DNA from: Streptomyces sp. SAI-127
Lineage (GTDB): Bacteria; Actinomycetota; Actinomycetes; Streptomycetales; Streptomycetaceae
Assembly: GCF_029894425.1 (NCBI RefSeq)
Contig: NZ_JARXYJ010000001.1
Location: forward strand, 8,762,501-8,826,500
DNA length: 64,000 nucleotides
Direction: 5' to 3'
Part shown: in pieces, positions 16,697 through 23,419 of the stretch
Layout of the letters: the number at the start of each line of letters is the position of its first letter
Numbering within the stretch: position 1 is the stretch's first letter
The notes under the pieces: model-generated
What the model saw: the letters and a program-made list of their open reading frames with translations, nothing else
Told to the model about the DNA's origin: nothing
Databases searched by the model: none
Program-made: the position numbers and the translations under genes

Positions 16697-17630
16697 CAGA
16701 GCTCACACCGGCCGCGCGCGGCCGACCCCCCCGCAGCAGCGCCCGGAAGGCGTCCGACGCAGGTGCCGCCTCACCGGTCCGGTGGACGACCGAGATCGTA
16801 CGGCGACGCGCCGGCCGCCAGCAGTCGCGTTCCCACCGGAGTGGCCGCCGTCAGAGCCACCATCTCCGGCACCACCCCGACCCCGAGCCCCGCGCTGGCC
16901 AGCGCGCACACCAGGGCGTATCCCGGGGTCGCCACCAGCACCGACGGCGTGGCCTCGGACCGGGCCAGCACCGCCTCCACCTCCCGCCGGGCCGGATGAT
17001 CCGGCGCCATGCTGATCAGCGGCTCACCGGCGAGTTCCGCCAGCGGCAGCCGCGTCGAGCCGCCCGCGAGGGCATGCCCGGAGGCCGTGACGAGGACCAG
17101 CTCCTCGGTCATCAGAGGCTCCGCGCTCAGGGTGGCCGGCAGGGAGGGGGGCTCGCCCGGTTCGTAGGCGTGCGTCAGCGCCAGGTCGATCTCGCCGGCC
17201 GCCACCGCGGTGATCCCGGCCGTGGGTTCGTGGAAGGCGACCGACAGCTCCACGTCCGGGTACGCCCGGCGGAACGTGCTCAGCACCGGCGGCAGCAGCT
17301 GAATGCCCGCCGTCTGGAAGGTGCCCAGCCTCAGCGTGCCACCGGACAGGCCGGTCAGCCGGGCGAGTTCATGCCGGGCCCGGTCCAGCTCGTCCAGCAC
17401 CCGGCGGGCCCGCGCCACCAGCAACTCACCCGCACCGGTGAGCCGCGCGCCGCGGTGGCGACGTACGAGAAGCTTGGTCGGCCGTCGGGAGAGGGTGGGC
17501 GCATTCTGTAGCCGAGGCGCTCGGCGGCCCGGGTGATCGAGCCCGTTTCTCCGCGACGGCATCCAGGGCGGCGAGCCGGACCGAGGCCTGCCCAAAGGGG
17601 TGCTTGAGGGAGACCCAGGTGATTCGACAT
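16668..17630 (-). pseudogene. Decayed LysR-family regulator
   Basis: Fragments of one LysR gene lie in order but in different frames. RLAALDAVAEK (near 17565) is in one frame. GSITRAAERLGYR (near 17535) is in a second. PTLSRRPTK with LVRRHRGARLT and the whole substrate-binding domain to about 16795 are in a third. The true C-terminus RTISVVHRTGE..FRALLRG returns in another frame and would stop at 16668, overlapping the convergent gene. About eight residues of the HTH wing (between TKL and LVRRHRG) also appear lost. At least three frameshifts plus an in-frame deletion argue for real decay rather than one read error. The binding domain itself looks intact. Confidence 0.85.
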
Positions 17631-17705
17631 ACCTGCTGACGGCTCTCTCGCGGCAGGCCGGCCCGCATAAAGGGACGGATCGTAGCCCTCGCCGGGGTTG
17701 CCGCG

Positions 17706-17936
17706 GTGCTCACGGCCGTGCCCGCGCTGTTCCGGGCGCTGCCCAGGACGCTGCTGCTCGCGCTGATCGTGGTCGTTCTCGCGCTGGTGTGGTTCCCGGG
17801 GGTGGCCGTGCTCGTGGACCGGCTGGGGAGGTGGCTGCGCAGGCCGCGGGCGGCCCGGGCCGTCGCCGGGGTCACCGCAGGCGCGCTGACGGTTCTCGGG
17901 GTGATGCTCCTGGCCGAGCCGCTGCTCGCGGCCTGA
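17706..17936 (+). CDS. Small two-helix membrane protein, doubtful
   Basis: A 76-residue frame from GTG 17706 with two hydrophobic helices (residues ~15-37 and ~52-74) separated by the basic loop RLGRWLRRPRAARA. There is no ribosome site at this GTG. In frame upstream, an ATA at 17667 is followed by KGRIVALAGVAAV, which would make a natural N-terminus had it been ATG, so the original start may be lost. The last 65 bases overlap the convergent DUF6328 gene. It could be a real small membrane protein, a start-lost pseudogene or chance. Confidence 0.4.
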   Translation: MLTAVPALFRALPRTLLLALIVVVLALVWFPGVAVLVDRLGRWLRRPRAARAVAGVTAGALTVLGVMLLAEPLLAA

Positions 17937-18474
17937 CCACCTCGCGCTTCGCCGACGGAGGCGCCGGGTGCGGCTGTGCTGTCCTGCGTTCTTCGGCGAG
18001 TCCCGCCCGCCGGACCAGCCGGGGGAGCAGCCCCCACAGGCCCAGGCACACCAGCAGGGTCGCCGCGCCCGCGGCCACTCCGCCGGCCCGGCCCGTCGTC
18101 ACGTCCACCACGAGCAGCACCGACCCGGTGAACGCGAGCACCAGAACCCCCATGCCGACCGTGGCGAGCCGGGAGGAGACCTGCACGATGCGGGCCTTGG
18201 CACCGCGTTGGAAGAGCGAGCGGTGCAGGGCGGCGGGCGCGGTGAACAGGGCCGCCGCGAGTACCGCGAGGAGCAGTGTGGTGACGTACGTGGCGCGCTG
18301 GAAGGTGTCGAGGGACGGGAAGCGCTGGGTGAAGGCCAGGGTCAGCAGGAAGGCGAAGAGGATCTGCACCCCGGTCTGGGTGACGCGCAGTTCCTGGAGC
18401 AGCTCGCCGAAGTTGCGGTCGGCGCGCTCCAGCGGGGTCTCGTTGCGGGCGGTGCACGGGCGGTGGTCGGCCAT
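17872..18474 (-). CDS. DUF6328 family membrane protein
   Basis: A 200-residue protein with four predicted helices: VQILFAFLLTLAF, TYVTTLLLAVLAAALFTAP, GMGVLVLAFTGSVLLVV and GVAAGAATLLVCLGLWGLLP. The N-terminal ERADRNFGELLQELRVTQTG is the conserved cytoplasmic opening of the actinobacterial DUF6328 proteins, which have no known function. Start chosen: ATG 18474, where conservation begins; GTG 18507 is the longer option. The last ~25 residues are Arg/Pro/Ala rich and overlap the doubtful gene at 17706. Confidence 0.8.
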   Translation of the reverse strand: MADHRPCTARNETPLERADRNFGELLQELRVTQTGVQILFAFLLTLAFTQRFPSLDTFQRATYVTTLLLAVLAAALFTAPAALHRSLFQRGAKARIVQVSSRLATVGMGVLVLAFTGSVLLVVDVTTGRAGGVAAGAATLLVCLGLWGLLPRLVRRAGLAEERRTAQPHPAPPSAKREVVRPRAAARPGASPREPSARLR

Positions 18475-18520
18475 GACGCCACGGGTAACCACCTGAGCCC
18501 GTGTCACGCGTGCCGGGAGA

Positions 18521-18564
18521 CCCGAGGGGGCGGCGGGAGGTCAGGTCGCCGCCACCCCCTCGGG
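18521..18564 (-). terminator. Hairpin terminator of the NlpC/P60 gene
   Basis: A long GC stem begins 4 bases after the stop of the NlpC/P60 gene: CCCGAGGGGG and GGCGG pair with CCGCC and CCCCCTCGGG across a single mismatch, with a 12-base loop. There is no T tract, as is common for Streptomyces terminators. Confidence 0.75.
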
Positions 18565-18568
18565 GGCG

Positions 18569-19042
18569 TCACTTGACCCGGCCGTACCAGACGCTCTTGG
18601 TCCAGATCTTCTGCAGCCTCACCACGTCCCCGGTCTTCGGGGCGTGCCAGATCTTTCCCTTCCCGGCGTAGATGCCGACGTGGTAGACGTTCGAACCCGA
18701 GTGGAAGAACACCAGGTCGCCGGCCTTGCGGCTGCCCGCGCCGATGTGGCGGGTCTTGTTGTACTGCTGAGCCGCCGTACGAGGGAGCTTCTTGCCCGCC
18801 TTCTTGAACGAGTACAGCGTGAGCCCTGAGCAGTCGAAGCGGCGGGGTCCCGTGGCGCCGTACTTGTACGGCGAGCCCTTCTTGGAGGCCGCGACCTTGA
18901 GTGCCTTCGTCGCCGGCGTCGCGGCGGCGGCGTCGGCTGCGACACCCGGGACCACGACGGAGCCGCCCACGGCGGCGATGGCGAAGGCCGAGGCCGTACC
19001 GGCCCGGACCATCAGCGACGGGACACGATTGAGCGCAGTCAT
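18569..19042 (-). CDS. Secreted NlpC/P60 cell-wall endopeptidase
   Basis: A 157-residue exported protein. Residues ~1-38 form a long signal peptide (MVRAGTASAFAIAAVGGSVV core, cleavage after ADAAAA). The NlpC/P60 domain follows: catalytic Cys in RRFDCSGLT, catalytic His in VYHVGIYAG and the third polar residue in IWHAPKTG. Such enzymes cut peptide stems of peptidoglycan, often D-Glu-diaminopimelate bonds. Start ATG 19042 follows GAAGGG. The gene is preceded by a c-di-AMP riboswitch, so its expression should fall when c-di-AMP is high, as for other Streptomyces wall hydrolases. Confidence 0.93.
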   Translation of the reverse strand: MTALNRVPSLMVRAGTASAFAIAAVGGSVVVPGVAADAAAATPATKALKVAASKKGSPYKYGATGPRRFDCSGLTLYSFKKAGKKLPRTAAQQYNKTRHIGAGSRKAGDLVFFHSGSNVYHVGIYAGKGKIWHAPKTGDVVRLQKIWTKSVWYGRVK

Positions 19043-19049
19043 GCGCAAC

Positions 19050-19215
19050 CCTTCGTCAGCCGCCTGTGAAGGATGACCTGTCGGATTCGGGCTGGCGAAG
19101 TTGCCCGGCCGCTGACGCGGCTTCACCCCAAGGGCTGCTCGGCCCGGTCATGGCGTGACCGTCCCGGCGACCCGTCGTGCCTGGGTCCTCCACTCCTGCC
19201 GATCCACTTCTGTCG
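19050..19215 (-). promoter_or_regulatory. c-di-AMP riboswitch (ydaO/yuaA type)
   Basis: On the minus strand, reading toward the NlpC/P60 gene, three conserved blocks of the ydaO class appear in order. GGAGGACCCAGG comes first (near 19190), then TTGGGGTGAAGCCG (near 19127), then GCCCGAATCCGACAGG followed by a CAGGCGGCTGACG end (near 19095-19055). Streptomyces places this element before wall-hydrolase genes, and binding c-di-AMP there stops expression. The 5' boundary is approximate. The motif runs to within about 10 bases of the ATG, so control may act on translation or on early termination. Confidence 0.88.
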
Positions 19216-19594
19216 ACCGGTCATCCGGGCGGCGGCAGGACTCGGCGTCCGCCCGGACCGCCCCGCCGCTGTGGCGGGGGCTTGTCGTCAGACAGGGATC
19301 TTGGCGCACGGATGTCCCAAAAACCCAACGGAACCGGGGGTTTGTGTTGTTACTCACCACTCACCCGTTCGGGTGGACACCTCTTCGAACGAAGGGGTGT
19401 CGAGGGCCCCGGGGCCCCCCGGACCAGCACAGAAACTCCTCATTCCGCTCCCGTACTACGCGCGTTGCGCAACTTGAGGGGTCGCGAAAAAGGAGCCGCG
19501 CCTCCTGCAAATGGTGGTACGTCGTTTGGTCCGTTTCAAAGGCCCTCCGGACGCCCCGTCAGACCGCGGGACGCCCGGAAAGGCTGTCGGTGCG
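19216..19594. other. Non-coding stretch between the riboswitch and the clpP operon
   Basis: No convincing gene lies here. It should contain the NlpC/P60 promoter on the minus strand. A GC hairpin (GCCCCGCC, 4-base loop, GGCGGGGC on the plus strand, near 19258-19278) lies just upstream of the riboswitch and may be its 5' stem or a separate structure. A GGACGCCC direct repeat is near 19548 and 19569, past the end of the clpP operon. Overlapping frames here have compositions unlike coding DNA. Confidence 0.55.
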
Positions 19595-19900
19595 TCAATT
19601 GCCGGGTTCCGGCGGCACGGTGACCCGGGACGTGCGCCGCTCGCCGTCCAGAACCCGAAGCGCGCGTGCCAGCGTCGCGGCGTGCAGTTCGCGCTCGCCC
19701 CGGCCGTGCATCAGCACGAGCGCGTCGCGCAGCTCGGCCGCCCTGCTCACCAGCGCCTGCGCCGCGCGCAGTCCGCCATAGGTGTCCTCGCGCCGGGCCG
19801 GGTTGATCCGGCCCAGCAGGTCGACCACGTCGAGATAACGGTCGATCAGCTCGCCCTCGGCGCGTGTGAGCGCGGGCAGCGGTGGAAGGTCCGGCACCAT
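19595..19900 (-). CDS. Small conserved protein cotranscribed with clpP
   Basis: A 101-residue soluble, helical protein I do not recognise by name. It opens with MVPDLPPLPALTRAE, has a helix DRYLDVVDLLGRINPARR, and ends in a basic Arg-rich helix (ALRVLDGERRTSRV). It starts 7 bases after the clpP stop on the same strand, so it belongs to the same operon. No enzyme motif, Cys cluster or signal peptide is visible. It may be an adaptor or regulator for this accessory ClpP; that rests on context alone. Confidence 0.7.
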   Translation of the reverse strand: MVPDLPPLPALTRAEGELIDRYLDVVDLLGRINPARREDTYGGLRAAQALVSRAAELRDALVLMHGRGERELHAATLARALRVLDGERRTSRVTVPPEPGN

Positions 19901-19907
19901 CTACGGC

Positions 19908-20543
19908 TCACCTCGCGTCCGGCGTGGGGCGCGAGGACTTGCGGCTCGGGACGATCGCGTCCGCGAGTCCGTAGTCCAGGGCGCCCTGCGCGTCCAGGAT
20001 CTTGTCCCGCTCGATGTCCACGCTCACCTGCTCGGGGCTGCGCCCGGTGTGCCGGACGAGCATCTCCTCCAGGCGGGCCCGCACCCGGACCAGTTCGTCG
20101 GCCTGGATGGCCAGATCGCTTGCCTGTCCCTGGACCGGCTCGCTCAGCGCCGGCTGGTGGATCACCACGCGCGCGCCCGGCAGCACGGAGCGCTTGCCCG
20201 GGGTGCCGGCGGCCAGCAGCACGGCCGCGGAGGAGCCGGCCTGCCCGAGGCACGTCGTCTCCACGTCACAGCTGACGTACTGCATCGTGTCGTAGATCGC
20301 CGACATCGCGCTGAACGAGCCGCCGGGGGAGTTGATGTACAGCGAGATGTCCCGGTCCGGGTCCTGGTACTCGAGGTACATGAACTGCGCCATCAGATCG
20401 TTCGCCGAGATGTCGTCGATCTGGGTCCCGAGGAAGACGATCCGCTCCTCCAGCAGCTTCGAGTACGGATCCATCGTCTTGTGCCCGGAGCTCGTGCGCT
20501 CGTGGAACTCGGGCAGGACGTAACGGGCGGTGGGTCGGGCCAT
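19908..20543 (-). CDS. clpP: ATP-dependent Clp protease proteolytic subunit ClpP
   Basis: A 211-residue serine protease subunit. The triad is visible: Ser104 in CLGQAGSS (usually GQAASM), His129 in RVVIHQP and the Asp of the DIERD segment (about residue 176). The handle sequence [11 protein letters not shown] is intact. ClpP forms a barrel that degrades proteins unfolded by ClpX or ClpC in the cytoplasm. Streptomyces have several clpP genes; the tandem main pairs lie elsewhere with partner subunits, and this single copy looks like an accessory one. ATG 20543 follows GAGGAGGGG at 6 bases. No Clp ATPase gene is nearby. Confidence 0.94.
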   Translation of the reverse strand: MARPTARYVLPEFHERTSSGHKTMDPYSKLLEERIVFLGTQIDDISANDLMAQFMYLEYQDPDRDISLYINSPGGSFSAMSAIYDTMQYVSCDVETTCLGQAGSSAAVLLAAGTPGKRSVLPGARVVIHQPALSEPVQGQASDLAIQADELVRVRARLEEMLVRHTGRSPEQVSVDIERDKILDAQGALDYGLADAIVPSRKSSRPTPDAR

Positions 20544-20613
20544 GGCGTACCCCTCCTCGCGGCAAGCTGTCTGTAAAAAATGTACAGGACGTACGTGACG
20601 TTATGATGGGGGT
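20544..20613. promoter_or_regulatory. Divergent clpP/antitoxin promoter region with inverted repeats
   Basis: Seventy bases separate the clpP start from the divergent Phd-like gene. CTGTA-N7-TACAG (around 20570-20586) is an inverted repeat of 5-base arms, and ACGTACGT is a short palindrome next to it. This A/T-rich stretch (TGTAAAAAATGTACAG) stands out from the GC-rich surroundings. The TTATGAT before the antitoxin is a possible -10 element. No known ClgR or PopR site is recognised. The repeat may be the antitoxin operator. Confidence 0.5.
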
Positions 20614-20892
20614 ATGGCCTACGAGATTCCGGTGACGCAAGCCAGGGCTGAACTCGCCGACCTGATCAACCGGGTGGTGTACGGCGGTGAGCGCGTCGTC
20701 GTCACACGGCATGGAAAGCCGCTGGTCGCCCTGGTCTCCGCGGCCGACCTGGAACAGCTGGAGGAGCTCCAGAAGCCCGTCGAGGAGCAGGTGGTGAGCG
20801 CGGTCTCGACCGTGCGGGAGGTCGCGTCCGCTCCCCGCGAACAGCAGCGGTTCGGCATCGCGGCGCATCACCGGGGGACCGGCGCCTCGTAG
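20614..20892 (+). CDS. Phd/YefM-type antitoxin, apparently orphan
   Basis: A 92-residue protein. The start MAYEIPVTQARAELADLINR with VVVTRHGKPLVALVSAADLE is the Phd/YefM dimerisation and DNA-binding fold. Residues ~50-92 form a loose tail that would neutralise a toxin. No toxin follows: 53 bases after the stop a gene begins on the other strand. The only close partner is the divergent clpP gene, whose protease class normally removes antitoxins of this kind. It may act as a stand-alone repressor at this locus or pair with a toxin elsewhere. Confidence 0.85.
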   Translation: MAYEIPVTQARAELADLINRVVYGGERVVVTRHGKPLVALVSAADLEQLEELQKPVEEQVVSAVSTVREVASAPREQQRFGIAAHHRGTGAS

Positions 20893-20945
20893 CGACGCGG
20901 GCGCCCCCGGCCGTCGGGGCCGGGGGCCTGGAAGAGCGGGTTCGG

Positions 20946-21932
20946 TCAGCCGACGGAGGTGAGTTCACGCTCGGTGGCGGCACGCGTGGAGCCCTTGGCC
21001 CGCACCTTCAGCGCGTTCCCGAGGATCACGGCACCCAGGCCCAGCGCGGCCCACCAGGTCAGGGTCAGGACGGGCCCGGGCGCCGTCGCCCCGTCGAAGA
21101 ACGACACCGAGCGCAGCAGGCTCGCGCTCGCGCCCGGCGGCAGCCACTGGCCGATCGTGCCGACGGGGTCGGGCAGCAACTGCGGGGCCGTGGCGGCACC
21201 CGAGAACGGGTTGCCGAGGAACATCACCAGGAACGCGACCACGCCGATCCCCGCGGGGCCGACGAGGGCGGCGAGTCCCGCCACGGCCGCGCTCACCGCC
21301 AGGCTCGACAGTGCGAACGTCCCGGCCTCCGCCCACCAGTTCCCGGTCAGGACGCCGAGCCAGCTGTGGGCCAGTGCGGCCGAGAGGACGCCCACCAGTG
21401 CGGCGCTGACGACCAGCGCGGTCACCGCGCGGAATCCGCGCAGCCCGAGAAACGTCACCATGGCGCCCGCGATGATCCCGGCGAGGGCCAGCGGCAGCAC
21501 GGAGCTGCTCAGGGCTGCCCCGCGCGGGTCGGACGCCGGGGCGGGGACGACGTCCACCGTCCTCACCTCCGTGCCGCTCGCGGCCGCCTGCCGGCCCACG
21601 GCCTGCTGGAGGAGCTGGGCCACGACCGGGCTCGCGGCCGATGCCGTGAGCAGCTCCGGGCCCTGCGCGGTCACGACGACCGCGCCGTATACGGTCCGGT
21701 CCCCGATCGCCGCCCGCGCGGCCGCCTCGTCGGCATAGCGATGGATCTCGAAGGCGCCCTCGTGCCGCCGCAGCTGTTTCTCCATCTGTGCGGTCGCGGA
21801 GGCAGGCCCGGCCACGCCGAGCGGCAGGTCGCGAGGGGCGGTGCGGGCGGCGGGCCAGGCGAAGGCCCACAGCGCCAGGGCGGCGAGCAGCGGCACGAGG
21901 ACGACGACCGCGATCGTGCGACGGGTGGACAT
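20946..21932 (-). CDS. YhgE/Pip-like (DUF3533-type) membrane protein
   Basis: A 328-residue membrane protein. It has one N-terminal helix (TIAVVVLVPLLAALALWAFAW), then an extracytoplasmic region of about 130 residues (with YGAVVVTAQGPELLTASAAS), then five to six helices ending near residue 310. This is the layout of the YhgE/Pip and DUF3533 proteins related to ABC-2 permeases, often linked to export or membrane stress. No ATPase gene is adjacent. It is divergent from a TetR gene, and both starts are flanked by matching palindromes, so its expression is probably induced by a ligand of that repressor. ATG 21932 follows GAGAGGA. Confidence 0.82.
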   Translation of the reverse strand: MSTRRTIAVVVLVPLLAALALWAFAWPAARTAPRDLPLGVAGPASATAQMEKQLRRHEGAFEIHRYADEAAARAAIGDRTVYGAVVVTAQGPELLTASAASPVVAQLLQQAVGRQAAASGTEVRTVDVVPAPASDPRGAALSSSVLPLALAGIIAGAMVTFLGLRGFRAVTALVVSAALVGVLSAALAHSWLGVLTGNWWAEAGTFALSSLAVSAAVAGLAALVGPAGIGVVAFLVMFLGNPFSGAATAPQLLPDPVGTIGQWLPPGASASLLRSVSFFDGATAPGPVLTLTWWAALGLGAVILGNALKVRAKGSTRAATERELTSVG

Positions 21933-21964
21933 GAGGGTCCTCTCCGGGGTCTGGTGGTCCCGTT

Positions 21965-21986
21965 AAAAAGAAGGATCGTTCGTTTT
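21965..21986. promoter_or_regulatory. TetR operator copy 1
   Basis: A 22-base near-palindrome (AAAAAGAAGGA then TCGTTCGTTTT) with 9 of 11 pairs matching. A close copy lies 59 bases to the right. It lies in the divergent region between the YhgE-like gene and its TetR regulator, 33 bases from the membrane protein start. Confidence 0.75.
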
Positions 21987-22023
21987 GGCTTCGGTTCACA
22001 CCGTCCCGCCGTCGCCGCGCCTT

Positions 22024-22045
22024 GTCAAGAAGGAATGTTCGTTTT
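22024..22045. promoter_or_regulatory. TetR operator copy 2
   Basis: Shares GAAGGA and GTTCGTTTT with the first copy. It ends 12 bases before the TetR ATG at 22058 and overlaps its ribosome region, so it probably mediates autorepression. Confidence 0.72.
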
Positions 22046-22057
22046 AGTTTGTGGACC

Positions 22058-22708
22058 ATGGCTCGCGTATCCCAGGCACACCTCGACGCCCGGCGTCGGC
22101 AGATCCTCGACGGCGCCGCGGTCTGCTTCGCCCGCAACGGCTTCCACGCCACGTCCATGCAGGACGTCCTGAAGGAGGCCGACCTCTCGGCCGGGGCCGT
22201 CTACCGCTACTTCAGCGGCAAGGAGGAGCTCATCGCCGCGATCGTCGGGGAGGTGCTCGGCCAGGTCCACGAGGGTTTCGAGGAGGCGACGCGCAGCAGC
22301 CCGCCCCCGCCTCCGGACCTCCTCGTGGCGTCCGTGCTCAGCCGCGTCCTCGCCACCAAGGAGTCCCTGACCGTGGACGGGCGTCCGGCGTTCCCGCGGC
22401 TGGTCGTCCAGGTGTGGACCGAGACCCTCCGCAACGACGAGCTCGCGGCCCTCCTGCGCGAGGGCTACGGCGCCGTGCGCGAGACCTGGACGCGGATCGT
22501 CGGGGCGTACCAGGAGGCCGGAATCATGCGGTCGGACGTGCCCCCGGAGGACGTGGCCCGCACGATGATGGCGGCCGCGATGGGCTTCCTCGCACAGCAG
22601 GCCCTGTTCGGACCGACGCCCGCCGAGGCCCTGGGGGACGGTCTACGGGCGTTGATGAGCATGCGGGATCACAGCTTGGTTAACGTGCCTGAAACCGGAT
22701 CCAACTAG
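22058..22708 (+). CDS. TetR/AcrR-family repressor of the adjacent membrane gene
   Basis: A 216-residue regulator. Start chosen: ATG 22058 ([20 protein letters not shown]), where TetR homology begins; the frame from 22022 adds 12 unlikely residues. The helix-turn-helix is at residues ~13-55 ([20 protein letters not shown], then [16 protein letters not shown]). The C-terminal ligand domain has [18 protein letters not shown] and a helical dimer interface. Two matching palindromes in the divergent region are its probable operators. The ligand is unknown; the partner gene suggests a membrane-active compound. Confidence 0.93.
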   Translation: MARVSQAHLDARRRQILDGAAVCFARNGFHATSMQDVLKEADLSAGAVYRYFSGKEELIAAIVGEVLGQVHEGFEEATRSSPPPPPDLLVASVLSRVLATKESLTVDGRPAFPRLVVQVWTETLRNDELAALLREGYGAVRETWTRIVGAYQEAGIMRSDVPPEDVARTMMAAAMGFLAQQALFGPTPAEALGDGLRALMSMRDHSLVNVPETGSN

Positions 22709-22754
22709 CCTGCGGATCCACGCCACCAGGGACTTTGCCCCGGGGCTGCGGCAG

Positions 22755-22774
22755 CCGGACCCCGCACGGTCCGG
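22755..22774 (+). promoter_or_regulatory. Inverted repeat upstream of the urease operon
   Basis: CCGGACC-N6-GGTCCGG is a perfect 7-base-arm repeat ending 22 bases before the ureA GTG at 22797. It could be an operator over the transcription start or a leader hairpin. It does not match the nickel-responsive Nur box as I know it. Confidence 0.5.
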
Positions 22775-22796
22775 AGCGAGGACTGTGAGGTGGGAC

Positions 22797-23099
22797 GTGC
22801 AACTGACCCCGCACGAACAAGAGAGGCTGCTCATCCATGTGGCGGCCGACGTGGCCGAGAAGCGCCGGGCCCGCGGGCTCAGGCTCAACCACCCCGAGGC
22901 GGTCGCCCTCATCACGTCGCACATCCTCGAAGGCGCGCGTGACGGCCGTACCGTCGCCGAGCTCATGGCCTCCGGGCGCAAGCTGCTCACCCGGGACGAC
23001 GTCATGGAGGGCATTCCCGAGATGATCCATGACGTCCAGGTCGAGGCGACCTTCCCGGACGGCACCAAGCTCGTCACCGTCCACGACCCGATCGTCTGA
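22797..23099 (+). CDS. ureA: Urease gamma subunit UreA
   Basis: GTG 22797 is chosen because it gives exactly 100 residues starting (M)[13 protein letters not shown], the usual UreA length and opening, with GAGGTGGG upstream. The reading from 22785 adds four residues. The body [20 protein letters not shown] and [22 protein letters not shown] are diagnostic. It forms part of the (alpha beta gamma)3 urease that splits urea to ammonia and carbamate in the cytoplasm. It is first in a ureA-ureB-ureC-ureF-ureG-ureD operon. Confidence 0.97.
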   Translation: MQLTPHEQERLLIHVAADVAEKRRARGLRLNHPEAVALITSHILEGARDGRTVAELMASGRKLLTRDDVMEGIPEMIHDVQVEATFPDGTKLVTVHDPIV

Positions 23100-23107
23100 G
23101 GGGCCCC

Positions 23108-23419
23108 ATGATTCCCGGAGAGATCCTCTTCGCCGACGGGCCGATCGCCTACAACGAGGGCCGCGAGGTCACCCGGCTGACCGTCCTCAACGCCGCCGAC
23201 CGTCCCGTCCAGGTCGGCTCCCACTACCACTTCGCCGAGACCAACCCGGGCCTGGAGTTCGACCGCGCGGCAGCGCACGGCAGGCGGCTGAACGTCGCCG
23301 CCGGCACCGCCGTGCGCTTCGAGCCCGGCATCCCGGTCGAGGTGGAACTCGTCCCGCTCACCGGCGCCCGCGTGGTGCCGGGGCTGCGCGGGGAGACCGG
23401 AGGTGCCCTCGATGCCTGA
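23108..23419 (+). CDS. ureB: Urease beta subunit UreB
   Basis: A 103-residue subunit. [20 protein letters not shown] and [19 protein letters not shown] match UreB closely, including the His-rich SHYHF stretch. It starts 8 bases after ureA and ends inside ureC: the two share ATGCCTGA. It sits over the active site of UreC and has no catalytic role of its own. Confidence 0.97.
   Translation: MIPGEILFADGPIAYNEGREVTRLTVLNAADRPVQVGSHYHFAETNPGLEFDRAAAHGRRLNVAAGTAVRFEPGIPVEVELVPLTGARVVPGLRGETGGALDA

Noticed and set aside
19155..20275. Plus-strand frames across the riboswitch and clpP region
   Set aside because: No ribosome site or recognisable domain; they overlap a conserved RNA element and clpP.
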